A DNA stretch of 64,000 bases from Krasilnikoviella flava (GCF_900167525.1 NZ_FUZQ01000003.1:558001-622000), one strand, 5' to 3'. Shown: positions 44,281-54,115, counted from the stretch's first letter. The notes: generated by a model from the letters alone, not told the origin. Translations and numbers: made by a program.

Positions 44281-45584
44281 CGTCGTTCTCCTCCCGCGTC
44301 CCGGACGAGCTCCCGCAGGCGCCGCAGCACCCGGGGGTCGCTGAGTCCGTCGTGCTCGTACTCGTTGGTCACCCAGGCGTGCGAGCTCCCCAGCCTGGAC
44401 AGGGTGTCGAGCTGCAGGCCCGAGTCCACGTACATGTCGTCGAAGTACACGGCCGCGGCCAGCGGCACGTCGTTCGCGGCCAGGCGCTCGACGTCGTACA
44501 GCCGGCTCCACTCCGTCCGGGCGGCGAGCTCGTGCACCGCCGGGGCGAACGGCTCCAGCAGCCGCACCTCGTCGAACATCCACGGGAACGCCATCTCGCC
44601 GGTGAGCAGCAGGGGCCGCTCGTCGGGACCGAACTGCGGCCGCTCGTCGCGGGCCCGCTGCGCGGCCCATGCCGTCGGGCCGTTGGCGCCGTCGCCGTAG
44701 ATGGACTCCTGCAGGGTCCAGAACAGCGGGTTCGACGCCGACGACGTGCGTACCTGCACCTGCTCGAGGAACGCGTGCGACAGCCGTCCCGGGCGCACGA
44801 ACGCCTCGTCGACCAGCCAGTGCAGGCGCTCCGACCCGGGCTTCATCCCCAGGTCGATCCCCAGGGACTGGAAGCGGCGGGTGGAGAGGGCGTCGCCGTC
44901 GGGCAGGCGCACGTCGCCCTCGGCCAGCCGGTCGGCGATCGCCGCCACCGCGTCGACGTCCTGCGGGTAGAGGTCGTAGTAGCGCCGTGTCTTGGCCTCG
45001 GCCCGGGCGAACGTGCGCCGGTAGACCTCGTCCGCGCTCGCCGGGGTGCCCGGGATGCCGCCCGTGACGTAGCAGGCGGCCAGCCCCTCCGGCGCGGTCG
45101 ACAGGTAGGCGAGCGTGATCCAGCCGCCGAACGACTGGCCCAGGCTCGCCCACCGACGCCCGTCGTAGTGGGTGCGGCGCACGTGCTCCAGGTCGGCCAC
45201 GATCGAGTCCGCCCGGAAGCACGCCAGGTAGTCCGCGCCGGCGGCGCCGTCCCCGCGCGCCGCGACCTCCTCGCCGTCGAGCGGGGTGCTGCGGCCGGTG
45301 CCCCGCTGGTCCGGCAGGATCACGCGGTACGTCTTCAGGGCCTCGTCGAGCCAGCCGTCGCGCTTCAGGGGGCGGGGCGACGCGCCCCCGGGACCCCCTT
45401 GCAGGTACACGAGCAGGGGCAGGTCGTCGTCGCGGCGGTCGGGGTCGACGACCTCCCGCCAGAACACGGAGATCTGCTCCCCGGAGCCTCCGGGGCCGGT
45501 CGACGGGTCGGGCCGCGACCAGTCGAGCGGCACGGTGGTCGTGCGCTCGGTGACGTGCAGCCCCGGCAGGTGATAGGTGGTCAC
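44277..45584 (-). CDS. Proline iminopeptidase-like alpha/beta hydrolase (S33)
   Basis: 435-residue serine hydrolase of the S33 family. The oxyanion HG is replaced by QGGPGG (near residue 60), typical of prolyl iminopeptidases, DQRGTGRS follows, and GQSFGG gives the nucleophile S151. Such enzymes remove N-terminal proline (some also hydroxyproline) from peptides. Length is at the upper end for the family. GTG at 45584 (GTGA overlap with the ABC ATPase gene, GGAGGAGACGAC upstream) shows coupling. Together with the Xaa-Pro aminopeptidase it handles Pro-rich peptides. Confidence 0.88.
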   Translation of the reverse strand: MTTYHLPGLHVTERTTTVPLDWSRPDPSTGPGGSGEQISVFWREVVDPDRRDDDLPLLVYLQGGPGGASPRPLKRDGWLDEALKTYRVILPDQRGTGRSTPLDGEEVAARGDGAAGADYLACFRADSIVADLEHVRRTHYDGRRWASLGQSFGGWITLAYLSTAPEGLAACYVTGGIPGTPASADEVYRRTFARAEAKTRRYYDLYPQDVDAVAAIADRLAEGDVRLPDGDALSTRRFQSLGIDLGMKPGSERLHWLVDEAFVRPGRLSHAFLEQVQVRTSSASNPLFWTLQESIYGDGANGPTAWAAQRARDERPQFGPDERPLLLTGEMAFPWMFDEVRLLEPFAPAVHELAARTEWSRLYDVERLAANDVPLAAAVYFDDMYVDSGLQLDTLSRLGSSHAWVTNEYEHDGLSDPRVLRRLRELVRDAGGERR

Positions 45585-46558
45585 GTCGTCTCCTCCTCGG
45601 TCTGCTTCGCGGTCTCCTCCGCGTGGCCGCTCGCGGCCCGTGCCGCGGCCGCCTCGCGGCGCGCCCGCTCCCACTCGGGGCGGATGCGCGGCACGGCCGA
45701 CAGCAGCGTGCGCGTGTACTCGTGCTGCGGGTCGTCGAACACGGCGTCCCGCTCGCCCTGCTCGACGATGCGCCCCTTCGACATCACGGCGACGCGGTCG
45801 GCGATCTGACGCACCACGGCGAGGTCGTGCGCGATGAAGAGGTAGCTGAACCCCTCCTCGCGCTGCAGCCGGCGCAGCAGGTTGATGATCTGCGCCTGCA
45901 CGGACACGTCGAGGGCGGAGACCGCCTCGTCGCAGACCACCAGCCGCGGCGACACGGCGAGCGCCCGGGCGATGCCGATGCGCTGCGCCTGCCCGCCGGA
46001 GAACTGCGACGGGTAGCGACGGTGGTGGTCGGGGTCCAGGCCCACGCGCTCCATGAGCTGCTGCGTGAACGCCCGCGTGCCGCCCGGCACCTGCCGCCCC
46101 TGATAGAGCAGGGGAGCGGTGACGATCCGCTCCACCGTGTGCCGCGGGTTGAGCGATGAGTACGGGTCCTGGAACACGACCTGCACGTCGCTGCGGAACC
46201 GCCGCAGCCGCTCGCCCTTCGCGTGCGTCACCGGCTCGCCGTCGAAGACGATCTCGCCGGACGTCGCGTCCATGAGGCGCGCGACGATCCGCGCGGTCGT
46301 GGACTTGCCGGACCCCGACTCGCCGACGAGCGCCAGCGTCTCGCGGGCGCGCACCTCGAGGCTCACGCCGTCGACGGCGCGGAACGTGTCGGCGCGGCCC
46401 AGCAGCCCGCCGGTGCCGGGCACCGCGAACTCCTTGACGAGGTCGGTGGCGCGCAGCAGCGGATCGGCGCCGCGCGACGTCGAGGCCGCGGGGGCGCTCG
46501 CGGCGGCGGGGGCGACGGCCTCGGCCTCGGTGCTGTGCCCGGTGCTCGTGGTGCTCAT
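45581..46558 (-). CDS. Oligopeptide ABC transporter ATPase, OppF/DppF type
   Basis: 325-residue ABC ATPase of the peptide/nickel family. Walker [11 protein letters not shown]-loop [11 protein letters not shown], signature SGGQAQR and Walker [13 protein letters not shown] are present, followed by the C-terminal oligopeptide-type domain ([16 protein letters not shown]). The N-terminus carries an alanine-rich, low-complexity stretch of about 30 residues. ATG at 46558 overlaps the previous ATPase stop by four bases. Second of the two ATPase subunits. Confidence 0.93.
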   Translation of the reverse strand: MSTTSTGHSTEAEAVAPAAASAPAASTSRGADPLLRATDLVKEFAVPGTGGLLGRADTFRAVDGVSLEVRARETLALVGESGSGKSTTARIVARLMDATSGEIVFDGEPVTHAKGERLRRFRSDVQVVFQDPYSSLNPRHTVERIVTAPLLYQGRQVPGGTRAFTQQLMERVGLDPDHHRRYPSQFSGGQAQRIGIARALAVSPRLVVCDEAVSALDVSVQAQIINLLRRLQREEGFSYLFIAHDLAVVRQIADRVAVMSKGRIVEQGERDAVFDDPQHEYTRTLLSAVPRIRPEWERARREAAAARAASGHAEETAKQTEEETT

Positions 46559-47400
46559 GCCTTCCCTCCCACGACGTCGATGCTGTCGATGGCGCGCAGC
46601 TCGCCGATCTCGTCGTCGATCCTGGGGACGGCGTCGAGCAGCGCCCGGGTGTACGGGTGCCGCGGGTCGGAGAACAGCCGCTCCGCGGGTGCCTGCTCCA
46701 CCGCGAGGCCGTGCCGCATGACGACCACGTCCTCGGCGATCTCGGAGACCACGGCGAGGTCGTGCGAGATGAGGACCAGCGCCGTCCCGGTCTCGCGCCG
46801 CACCTCCTGCAGCAGGTCGAGGATCTGGGCCTGCACGGTCACGTCGAGGGCCGTGGTGGGCTCGTCGGCGATGAGCAGGTCCGGCTCGGTGGACAGCGCC
46901 ATCGCGATCATCACGCGCTGCCGCATCCCGCCGGAGAACTGGTGCGGGTAGTGGTCCACCCGCCGCGCGGCGTCGGCGATGTGCACGCGCTCCATCGCCT
47001 CGACCGCGACCTTCCGGGCCTGGCGGCGGGTGACGCCCGCACGGTGGGCCCGGTAGGCCTCCTCGATCTGCATCCCCACGGAGTAGTACGGGTTCAGGGA
47101 GGACAGCGGGTCCTGGAAGATCATCGCCATGCGGTCGCCGCGCAGGCGCCGCACCTTCGACTCGGGCAGCGCGGTGAGCTCGGCACCGTCCAGCGACACC
47201 CGGCCGCGCAGGCTCGCGGTGGGTGGCAGCAGCCCCATGACGGCCAGCGACGTCATCGACTTGCCGGAGCCCGACTCGCCGACGATCCCGAGCGACGCGC
47301 CCCGTTCGAGGGTGAACGAGAGCCCGTCCACGACGTCGACGGGCCCGTGCGCCGTGCGGAAGGTGACGGTGAGGTCCTCGACCTCGAGCAGCGCGCTCAT
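46555..47400 (-). CDS. Oligopeptide ABC transporter ATPase, OppD/DppD type
   Basis: 281-residue ABC ATPase: Walker [11 protein letters not shown]-loop [15 protein letters not shown], signature FSGGMRQR, Walker [13 protein letters not shown], and the terminal [18 protein letters not shown] motif of peptide transporters. It is somewhat shorter at the C-terminus than typical DppD. ATG at 47400 overlaps the permease stop by four bases. First of the two ATPase subunits of this transporter. Confidence 0.94.
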   Translation of the reverse strand: MSALLEVEDLTVTFRTAHGPVDVVDGLSFTLERGASLGIVGESGSGKSMTSLAVMGLLPPTASLRGRVSLDGAELTALPESKVRRLRGDRMAMIFQDPLSSLNPYYSVGMQIEEAYRAHRAGVTRRQARKVAVEAMERVHIADAARRVDHYPHQFSGGMRQRVMIAMALSTEPDLLIADEPTTALDVTVQAQILDLLQEVRRETGTALVLISHDLAVVSEIAEDVVVMRHGLAVEQAPAERLFSDPRHPYTRALLDAVPRIDDEIGELRAIDSIDVVGGKA

Positions 47401-48395
47401 GCCCTCGCTCCGATCCGTACGCGGGGGTCGATCGTCGTGTAGACGATGTCCACGATCACGTTCCCGACGATCACGAGGAACGCCGCGACGAGGGTGACGC
47501 CCATGATGACCGGCTGGTCGTTCTTGGTGATGGAGTCGGACGCCATCTTGCCGACGCCGTTGAGGCCGAAGACGGTCTCGATGATGATCGCGCCGCCCAG
47601 CAGGCCTGCGAAGTCCATGCCGAACAGCGTCACGACCGGCGTGAGCGCGGGTCGTAGCGCGTGCCGCCGCCACACCAGCCGTGGCGCGAGCCCCTTGGCG
47701 CGCGCCGTGCGGACGAAGTTCTCGTCGAGGGTGTCCAGCACGTTCGCCCGGGTGAGGCGCTGGTACATCGACGCGTAGGTGAACGCGAGCACCAGCCACG
47801 GCATGACGAAGTTGAGGAACCACTGCCCGGGATCGGCGCCGAAGGGCACCGCCTGCGGGAAGGGGAGCCAGCCGAGCTTCACGACCAGCACGTACTGCAG
47901 CACCAGGGCGAGCACGTAGTTGGGGATCGACACGCCGCCGAGCGCCGCGCCGGTGGCGGCCCGGTCGAACCAGGTGCCCTTCTTGATCGCCGCGAGCATG
48001 CCGCCCGCCACGCCCATGAACAGCCACAGCACGGCCGCGCCCACCGCGAGGGTGGCCGAGACGCCGAAGCGCTGCTCGAACATCTCGAGCACGGGCTGCC
48101 CGGTCTGGAACGAGTAGCCGAGGCACGGCGCCGCGCAGTCGATCGCGTTGGCGCCGGTGCCGTACGTGGTGCCGACGAACAGCCCGGACAGGAAGCCGAG
48201 GAACTGCTCGTAGAACGGCCGGTCCAGGCCCAGGTTGGTGCGGATCTGGTCGATCAGCTCCGGGGTGCAGTTCTTGCCGCAGATCTGCACCGCGGGGTCG
48301 GGGGAGAGCGCGAAGAAGATCGCGTACGTGAACAGGACGACGAGGAACAGCACGCCCACCATGCCGGCGAGCCTCGTCACGAGGAAGCGGACCAT
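47397..48395 (-). CDS. Oligopeptide ABC transporter permease, OppB/DppB type
   Basis: 332-residue integral membrane permease. The N-terminal helix RLAGMVGVLFLVVLFTYAIFF, the external loop with cysteines (ICGKNCTPELIDQIRTNLGLDRPFYEQ) and EAA motif ENFVRTARAKGLAPRLVWRRHALRPALTPV are characteristic of DppB. About six membrane segments. ATG at 48395 overlaps the stop of the other permease gene by one base (TGATG). Confidence 0.94.
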   Translation of the reverse strand: MVRFLVTRLAGMVGVLFLVVLFTYAIFFALSPDPAVQICGKNCTPELIDQIRTNLGLDRPFYEQFLGFLSGLFVGTTYGTGANAIDCAAPCLGYSFQTGQPVLEMFEQRFGVSATLAVGAAVLWLFMGVAGGMLAAIKKGTWFDRAATGAALGGVSIPNYVLALVLQYVLVVKLGWLPFPQAVPFGADPGQWFLNFVMPWLVLAFTYASMYQRLTRANVLDTLDENFVRTARAKGLAPRLVWRRHALRPALTPVVTLFGMDFAGLLGGAIIIETVFGLNGVGKMASDSITKNDQPVIMGVTLVAAFLVIVGNVIVDIVYTTIDPRVRIGARA

Positions 48396-49351
48396 CAGCG
48401 CCTCTCTCCCGCGTCGACGACGTCCTTGAGGCGGTCGCCGAGGACCGTGAAGGACAGCACGAGCAGGAACAGGAAGGTTCCGGGGAGCAGGAAGTACACC
48501 GGGTCGACGGCGTACCAGCTCATCGACTGCGCGATCATCTGCCCCCAGGAGGGGGTCGGCGGGACCACGCCCACGCCGAGGAAGCTCAGCCCCGCCTCCG
48601 TGCCGATGTACCCGGGCACGGCCAGCGTCGTCATGACGATGATCGTGGAGCGCAGGTTCGGCAGGATCTCCAGGAGCACGATCCGCCAGCCCGACGCCCC
48701 GGAGGCCCGGGCCGCCTCGACGAACTCGCGCTGCGTGAGCGTCATGGTCTGCCCGCGCACGACGCGGGCCAGGTACGGCCAGCCGAACACCGAGATGACC
48801 AGCACCAGCAGCGGGGCGCGGTTGCTCGCGGGCAGCGCCGACAGGATGGCGATCATGAAGATCAGGGCGGGGAACGCCATGAGGAAGTCCATGACGCGCG
48901 ACACGACCTGGTCCACCTTGCCGCCGTGGTACCCCGCGAGGAGCCCGAAGAGGACGCCGAGCAGGGTGGTGAGGGTGGTGGCTGCGATCGCGATGAGCAT
49001 GGACGTGCGCGCGCCGTAGACGATGCGCGCGAACAGGTCGCGGCCCGTGCCGGGCTCGACGCCGAACCAGTGCTCGGCACTGATCCCGCCGAGCGGGCCG
49101 ATGGGCAGGCCGCCGAGGTTCGGGTCGATGGCCGACTGGTCGAACTCGTACGGCCCCCAGCCGGAGAGCTTGACGACGAGCGGTGCGGCGACGGCCAGGA
49201 GGGCGACGAGCGCGATGTACGACAGGGCGAGCACCGCTCCGCGGTTGCGGAGCAGGTGGTGCCAGACGCCCTGCCGGGGCGCCGGGGGCGCGACGCCGAC
49301 GGACGGCGCGCCCCCGGTCTCTGCCTCGAGCGTGGTCATGCTGATGGTCAT
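48395..49351 (-). CDS. Oligopeptide ABC transporter permease, OppC/DppC type
   Basis: 318-residue permease partner of OppB. An N-terminal cytosolic leader, a first helix ALSYIALVALLAVAAPLVV, the DppC-specific HWFGVEPGTGRDLFARIVYGAR loop and EAA motif EFVEAARASGASGWRIVLLEILPN place it in the family. Its start lies three bases after the stop of the binding-protein gene; the nearby ATG five codons in is an alternative. Confidence 0.93.
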   Translation of the reverse strand: MTISMTTLEAETGGAPSVGVAPPAPRQGVWHHLLRNRGAVLALSYIALVALLAVAAPLVVKLSGWGPYEFDQSAIDPNLGGLPIGPLGGISAEHWFGVEPGTGRDLFARIVYGARTSMLIAIAATTLTTLLGVLFGLLAGYHGGKVDQVVSRVMDFLMAFPALIFMIAILSALPASNRAPLLVLVISVFGWPYLARVVRGQTMTLTQREFVEAARASGASGWRIVLLEILPNLRSTIIVMTTLAVPGYIGTEAGLSFLGVGVVPPTPSWGQMIAQSMSWYAVDPVYFLLPGTFLFLLVLSFTVLGDRLKDVVDAGERR

Positions 49352-49354
49352 GGC

Positions 49355-51085
49355 TCAGCCCTTGCTCGGGTCCTTGAGCCCGACGCCGGTGTAGTCGAGG
49401 CCGCCGGTCGCGACGCCGGGGCTGGAGTACACCCCGGTGACGTTCTCGCCGGGCAGCAGCACGACCTTCTCGACCAGCAGCGGCACGATCGGCGCCTCCT
49501 CGAGCACCTGCTCGTCGAGGTTGCCCCACGCCTCGTTGGCGGCCGCCGGGTCGGTGACGGCGAGCGCGTCGTCGATGGCGGAGTTGATCGCCGGGTCGTC
49601 GATCTGGCCGAGGTTCGAGTTGCCCTTGTCGGTGATGCGGCGCCCGTCGAAGAGCGGCGGGATCACGGTGCTCGCCGACGAGGCCCAGTCCGGGCACCAG
49701 CCGGTGATCGCGGCGTCGTTCTGCAGCTTGGGCGTGCCGATCGTCTCGTAGAACTTCGAGGTGTCGATCGGGTTGAAGGTGACCTTGATGCCCACGCGGG
49801 CCAGCGACTGCTGCACGGCCTCGGCCTGCGCCTGCAGCTTCGGCTGGGTGCGCATGTCGAGCGTCATGTCGAAGCCGTCGGCGTAGCCGGCCTCGGCGAG
49901 CAGCTCCTTCGCCTTCTCGACGTCGCCGGTGTTCCCCTCGCTCGGGTAGAGGTCGAACTCCTTGTACCCGGCCACGGACTGCGGGATCGTCGTGCTGGCG
50001 ATGTCGGCGAGCATGGTGCCGCCGGTGCCGTTCTGCACGGCGGCCTTGTCCACCGCGTACGAGATCGCCTGGCGCACCTTGACGTCGTTCAGCGGCTTCT
50101 TCGTGGTGTTGAGGCCCATGTAGGTGGTGCAGACGCCGGGCCAGTCGACCAGCCTGTCCTGGTACTTCGGGTCCTGCAGCCGGGCGAGCGTGGCGGGCTG
50201 CAGGTTGCCCGCGATGGCGTTGACGTCGGCGCCCTGCCCGGCGAGCAGGCGCTCGTCGATGGTGGCGGGGTCGAGGCCGAGCTGGAAGTGCCAGCCGTCC
50301 GGCTTGGCGGTGCGGACCTCGTCGGTGGCCGGGTCCCAGTTCTCGTTGCGGACCAGGTTGATGACGCTGCCGGGGGTGTACTCGTCGAGCGTGTACGGGC
50401 CGGACGCGACGATGTCGTTGAGGAACTCGTCGCCGGCGCCCGAGCCGACGGGGAACGGCGCGAAGTTCGGCTGGGACGCGACGGCGGGGAAGTCGGGGAA
50501 CGGCGCCTTCAGGTGGAAGACGATCGTGGTGTCGTCGGGCGTTTCGATGGTGGGCAGGTCGCCCGAGACGTACGGGCCCTGGTAGTCCTTCGGCGCGTCG
50601 ATGACCTGCTTGGCGTACGGGGAGCCGATGCCGATCTCCGGGTCCCAGGCGCGCGAGACGCCGAACTTGACCTCGGCCGACGTGATCGGGTCGCCGTTGT
50701 CGAACTTCAGCCCGTCCTTGAGCGTGAACGTCCAGGTGAGGCCGTCGTCCGACACGGTGCCCGTGTCCGTCGCGAGGTCCGGCACGATCTCGTTCGGGTC
50801 CTCGGCGCTGCCGGAGGCCGGCGTCGTGAGGGTGCGGTACACGAGCCGGTAGAAGTTGTTGACGCCGCCGTCCCAGCCCTTGGCGGGGTCGAGGTAGGAG
50901 TAGTCGGCGTTCTGCAGCACCTGCACGACGCCGCCCTCGGCGGGCTCGCCCTCGAGCCCCCCGGCGGTGCTCGCCGTCGAGCCGGAGCCGCCGTCGGCGC
51001 CGCCCGAGCACGCGCTGAGCGCGAGGGCGGCCGCGATGCCGAACGCTGCGGCGCGGAGGGCTGGTCTGGTCACTCGTCGGTTCAT
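49355..51085 (-). CDS. Family 5 peptide-binding lipoprotein
   Basis: 576-residue extracytoplasmic solute-binding protein of SBP family 5. The signal peptide ends in a lipobox LSAC (lipidated C26), followed by a glycine/serine linker. The fold shows TTPASGSAEDPNEIVPDLAT and the WTFTLKDGLKFDNGDPITSAEVKFG motif, typical of OppA/DppA. It binds peptides or, in some members, oligosaccharides and glycopeptides; neighbour genes point to Pro/Hyp-rich peptides. ATG at 51085 is 52 bases after the GH127 stop, same strand. Confidence 0.93.
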   Translation of the reverse strand: MNRRVTRPALRAAAFGIAAALALSACSGGADGGSGSTASTAGGLEGEPAEGGVVQVLQNADYSYLDPAKGWDGGVNNFYRLVYRTLTTPASGSAEDPNEIVPDLATDTGTVSDDGLTWTFTLKDGLKFDNGDPITSAEVKFGVSRAWDPEIGIGSPYAKQVIDAPKDYQGPYVSGDLPTIETPDDTTIVFHLKAPFPDFPAVASQPNFAPFPVGSGAGDEFLNDIVASGPYTLDEYTPGSVINLVRNENWDPATDEVRTAKPDGWHFQLGLDPATIDERLLAGQGADVNAIAGNLQPATLARLQDPKYQDRLVDWPGVCTTYMGLNTTKKPLNDVKVRQAISYAVDKAAVQNGTGGTMLADIASTTIPQSVAGYKEFDLYPSEGNTGDVEKAKELLAEAGYADGFDMTLDMRTQPKLQAQAEAVQQSLARVGIKVTFNPIDTSKFYETIGTPKLQNDAAITGWCPDWASSASTVIPPLFDGRRITDKGNSNLGQIDDPAINSAIDDALAVTDPAAANEAWGNLDEQVLEEAPIVPLLVEKVVLLPGENVTGVYSSPGVATGGLDYTGVGLKDPSKG

Positions 51086-51137
51086 GAAAGGCCTCCCAGG
51101 GTGGGGATGGTGCGAGGAGTGGGGAGCGGTGGAGCGG

Positions 51138-53078
51138 TCAGGACAGCCGGAGGAAGACGCGCATGGCGCCGGCCTCGCGGTTGCCCCACAGCGCGTAGGG
51201 CACGAGGGCCACCGGCGCGCGGTGCGTGGCGGGCGCCGTGGCGCCCAGCGGGGGGTACGGGTCGTCGCCCGTCGGAGGCGCGACGGCGAGGTCGCCGCGC
51301 AGCACGCGCCACGGGTGGTCCTCGTCGACCACGAGCCGGGACACGTCGTCGCCCGAGAGCAGCAGGTCGTCCACCGGGGCGGGGGAGTCCTGCTGCTCGA
51401 CGCAGTACACGAGCGGCCCGCGCAGGACGGCGGCCGTGCCGCGGACGGCGTCCAGGTGCGGGTGGGCGGTGACCGCGCGCACCGGCATGGGCAGGTCGAG
51501 CACGACCGTCTGCCCCGGCGTCCAGTCGCGGGTCAGCCGGAGCCAGCCGTCGTCCGGACGCTCGGCGACGGGCGCGCCGTCCACGGTCGCCGCGGCGCCG
51601 TCCGCCCAGGCGGGGACGCGCAGCGCGAGCGTGGCCGGGCCGTCTGCCGCGCGGCGCACGCGCACGGTGACGCGGCCGTCCCACGGGAGGTCGGTCGCCA
51701 CGTCGACGTCGAGGGCGGGCGAGTCGATCGCGGCGCTCGCGTACAGGGCGAGCGTGAGGGAGCCGTCGTCGGCCACGGCGAGGTGGTCCTGCAGCTCGGA
51801 CATCCACCGCACCACGTTGGGCGGGCAGCACGGGCAGCCGAACCAGGCGCGGCGCAGCAGCTCCCCGCCGGACTCGGCGCCGGAGCGCTGCTCGTGGTCG
51901 TGGCGGCGCTGCAACGGGTTGTCGTAGAAGAAGGCGGCGCCGTCCTGCGACAGCCCGACGGCGTACGCGTTGTGCAGCACCCGCTCGACGTGGTCGAGCA
52001 CGTCGGCGCGCCCGGTGGCGAGGAAGAGCCGCCAGCCCCACTGGGCGGTGCCGATCGCGGCGCACGTCTCGGCGTAGGCGCGCTCGGCGGGGAGCTCGTA
52101 CCGGTCGCCGAACGCCTCGTCGGAGTGCCGGGAGCCGATGCCGCCGGTGAGGTAGGACTTCCGGGCCACCATGTCGTCCCACAGGTGCTCGAGGCGGGCG
52201 AGGAGCACGTCGTCGCCCGTCTCGAGGGCGACGTCGGTGGCGCCGGCGGCCAGGTAGACCAAGCGCACGGCGTGGCCGGTGACCGAGTCCAGCTCGCGCA
52301 GGGGCACCGCGTCCTGGAAGTAGTCCGCGGGGAAGATCGAGTGCGCCAGGGTGCCCGAGCCGCGGCGCTCGACGAAGAGCCGTGCCTGCTCCAGGTAGCG
52401 GCGGTCGCCGGTCTCGCGGGCGAGCTCCACCAGGGCCATCTCCACCTCGGGATGGCCGCAGTAGGCGGCCTCGCCGTCGGGGCCGTACCGCTCGACCACG
52501 AGGTCGGCGAAGCGCGTCGCGACGTCGAGCAGCCGCCGGTCGCCGAGCTGGCGGGATGCGGCGACGGCTGCCTGCGCCAGGTGGCCGAGGTTGTACATCT
52601 CGTGTCCCCACGAGAGGTCCTGCCACGGCTCCTTGGGGCTCTGCGGCGACTGGTAGAAGGTGCCGAGGTAGCCGTCGGCGCGCTGGGCCCGCTCGATCAG
52701 GGCCACCGACTCCTCGTAGAAGTCGCGGGCCACGGCCAGCGCCGTGGCCTCGTCCTCGTCGGCCGCCCCGCGGGCGAGCTCGTACGCGATGCCCTCGAGC
52801 GTCTTGTAGACGTCGGTGTCGAGGAAGGGGTAGCGCCCGCGGTAGTCGCCGACAGACGGGTCGTGGAGCCGCCGGAAGTTGTCGAGGTTGCCGGCCTGCC
52901 GCACCTCGCGCACCACGTGCGGCACGGTGACGACGCGGTTGCGCCGCTGCCAGTCGTGCAGCAGCCCGGCGGTGAGCCGCACACGGTCCGTGCCGAGCGG
53001 GGAGCCGACGCGCCCGGTCGCCGCGGCGACGGCGGGGGCGCGGGTCGGTGGGGGAGTCAGGTGCGGGGCGATGGCCAC
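51138..53078 (-). CDS. GH127 beta-L-arabinofuranosidase
   Basis: 646-residue intracellular glycoside hydrolase of GH127 (DUF1680). The cysteine/zinc site is clear: E337 and C339 in AYAETCAAIG, C417 and C418 in GCPCCPPN, plus E321 in DEAFG as the likely acid/base. From memory these line up with E338, C340, C417, C418 and E322 of Bifidobacterium HypBA1, which removes beta-L-arabinofuranose from hydroxyproline-linked arabinooligosaccharides of extensin. No signal peptide is present, so substrates must be imported. GTG at 53078 follows GAGGAGATTCC. It leads the transporter operon and diverges from the hydroxyproline genes. Confidence 0.93.
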   Translation of the reverse strand: MAIAPHLTPPPTRAPAVAAATGRVGSPLGTDRVRLTAGLLHDWQRRNRVVTVPHVVREVRQAGNLDNFRRLHDPSVGDYRGRYPFLDTDVYKTLEGIAYELARGAADEDEATALAVARDFYEESVALIERAQRADGYLGTFYQSPQSPKEPWQDLSWGHEMYNLGHLAQAAVAASRQLGDRRLLDVATRFADLVVERYGPDGEAAYCGHPEVEMALVELARETGDRRYLEQARLFVERRGSGTLAHSIFPADYFQDAVPLRELDSVTGHAVRLVYLAAGATDVALETGDDVLLARLEHLWDDMVARKSYLTGGIGSRHSDEAFGDRYELPAERAYAETCAAIGTAQWGWRLFLATGRADVLDHVERVLHNAYAVGLSQDGAAFFYDNPLQRRHDHEQRSGAESGGELLRRAWFGCPCCPPNVVRWMSELQDHLAVADDGSLTLALYASAAIDSPALDVDVATDLPWDGRVTVRVRRAADGPATLALRVPAWADGAAATVDGAPVAERPDDGWLRLTRDWTPGQTVVLDLPMPVRAVTAHPHLDAVRGTAAVLRGPLVYCVEQQDSPAPVDDLLLSGDDVSRLVVDEDHPWRVLRGDLAVAPPTGDDPYPPLGATAPATHRAPVALVPYALWGNREAGAMRVFLRLS

Positions 53079-53091
53079 GGAATCTCCTCGG

Positions 53092-53102
53092 TGGTATATC
53101 AC
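53092..53102 (-). promoter_or_regulatory. Candidate GntR/FCD operator near GH127 start
   Basis: GTGATATACCA on the minus strand, 14 bases upstream of the GH127 start; one of three related sites sharing GTRAYATAYYA. Confidence 0.4.
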
Positions 53103-53317
53103 ATTGCATACATGCGCCTGCGTCGTCCATGGGCGAGCCGGCGTGACGTCGTCGTCCGTCCTGTGCTGCCGCGCCCGCCTCGTCGCGTCCGGCAGGTCGA
53201 CCGCGCTCCGTCAGATGCCTGGAACCGCGCTGTTCCTGCAGGTGGGCCAGGGTGCCGGGTCGCGGTTCCTGTGCCCTCGGCGGGCGGGTCGTCTTGACCT
53301 GCCTGCCGATGTGGGCG

Positions 53318-53328
53318 GTAACATATCA
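53318..53328 (+). promoter_or_regulatory. Candidate GntR/FCD operator before its own gene
   Basis: GTAACATATCA, about 52 bases before the regulator start and overlapping a TAACAT -10-like box; suits autoregulation. Confidence 0.4.
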
Positions 53329-53380
53329 TGCACTACTGTGATGTCCACCACCCCTTGGATCAGCTCGTGAGGAAGTGCTC

Positions 53381-54058
53381 ATGTCGGAAGCCGTCGCGTC
53401 CTTTCGCCGCATCGAGGCGCCGGTGAGCCTGCGCGAGAGCGTGTCGCGCGCCCTCACGGCGGCGATCGTCTCGGGCGACCTCGCCCCGGGCACGCTGGTG
53501 TCGGTGCCGTCGCTCACCGCGCGCTTCGCCGTGTCGGCGACGCCGGTGCGCGAGGCGATGCTGGACCTCGAGAAGCGCGGGTTCGTCACCGCGGTCCGCA
53601 ACAAGGGCTTCCGGGTCACCGAGGTGTCCCCGGAGATGCTGAGCCACATCGCCGAGGTGCGGCAGCTGCTCGAGCCGCCCGCGATGGAGAAGCTGGCCGG
53701 CCGCTTCCCGCAGGGCGCGCTGCCGGCGCTCCGGGAGCAGGCAGACGCCATCGTCACGGGTGCGCGCTCGGGCGACCTGGTGACGTACCTCGAGGCGGAC
53801 CGCGACTTCCATCTGAGGCTCACGACGCTGGCGGGCAACCCCCTGCTGGTGGACGTGGTGGCCGACCTGCGCAGCCGCGCACGGCTGCTCGGCCTGTCGC
53901 AGATGGTCGCCACCGATCGTCTGGAGCACTCGGCGGCGGAGCACCACGAGCTGCTCGACCTCCTCGCCGCCGGCGACGCCGCCGGCGCGCGGGACCTCAT
54001 GCACCGCCACATCGGCCACACCACCGGCTGGTGGGCCGGGCGGGCCGAGGAGGGCTGA
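53381..54058 (+). CDS. GntR/FCD-family regulator of hydroxyproline locus
   Basis: 225-residue regulator: winged HTH (LTARFAVSATPVREAMLDLEKRG) at residues about 10-75 and an all-helical FCD domain with metal-binding histidines likely in FHLRLT, EHHELL and MHRHI. It lies between the GH127/transporter operon and the hydroxyproline catabolic genes, so it probably controls both; hydroxyproline or a breakdown product would be the natural effector (inference). ATG at 53381 after AGGAAG is preferred to the GTG at 53375. Confidence 0.88.
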   Translation: MSEAVASFRRIEAPVSLRESVSRALTAAIVSGDLAPGTLVSVPSLTARFAVSATPVREAMLDLEKRGFVTAVRNKGFRVTEVSPEMLSHIAEVRQLLEPPAMEKLAGRFPQGALPALREQADAIVTGARSGDLVTYLEADRDFHLRLTTLAGNPLLVDVVADLRSRARLLGLSQMVATDRLEHSAAEHHELLDLLAAGDAAGARDLMHRHIGHTTGWWAGRAEEG

Positions 54059-54104
54059 CCCGGTCGGCCCGGCAGCGTGGCCGAACCTCCGCGATATCTG
54101 GTAT

Positions 54105-54115
54105 GTGACATATTA
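54105..54115 (+). promoter_or_regulatory. Candidate GntR/FCD operator before oxidoreductase gene
   Basis: GTGACATATTA, inside the palindrome TATGTGACATA (54102-54112), 15 bases before the ATG at 54130. Confidence 0.4.

Larger units (their letters stand above)
53079..53380. promoter_or_regulatory. Divergent control region of GH127 and hydroxyproline operons
   Basis: 302-base gap between GH127 (leftward) and the GntR/FCD gene (rightward). It contains two sites similar to one also found before the oxidoreductase gene: TGGTATATCAC (53092-53102, reverse GTGATATACCA) and GTAACATATCA (53318-53328). Near the second, TTGACC (53294-53299) and TAACAT (53319-53324) may be a promoter with a long spacer. 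The middle 150 bases show no gene that I can support. Confidence 0.55.
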
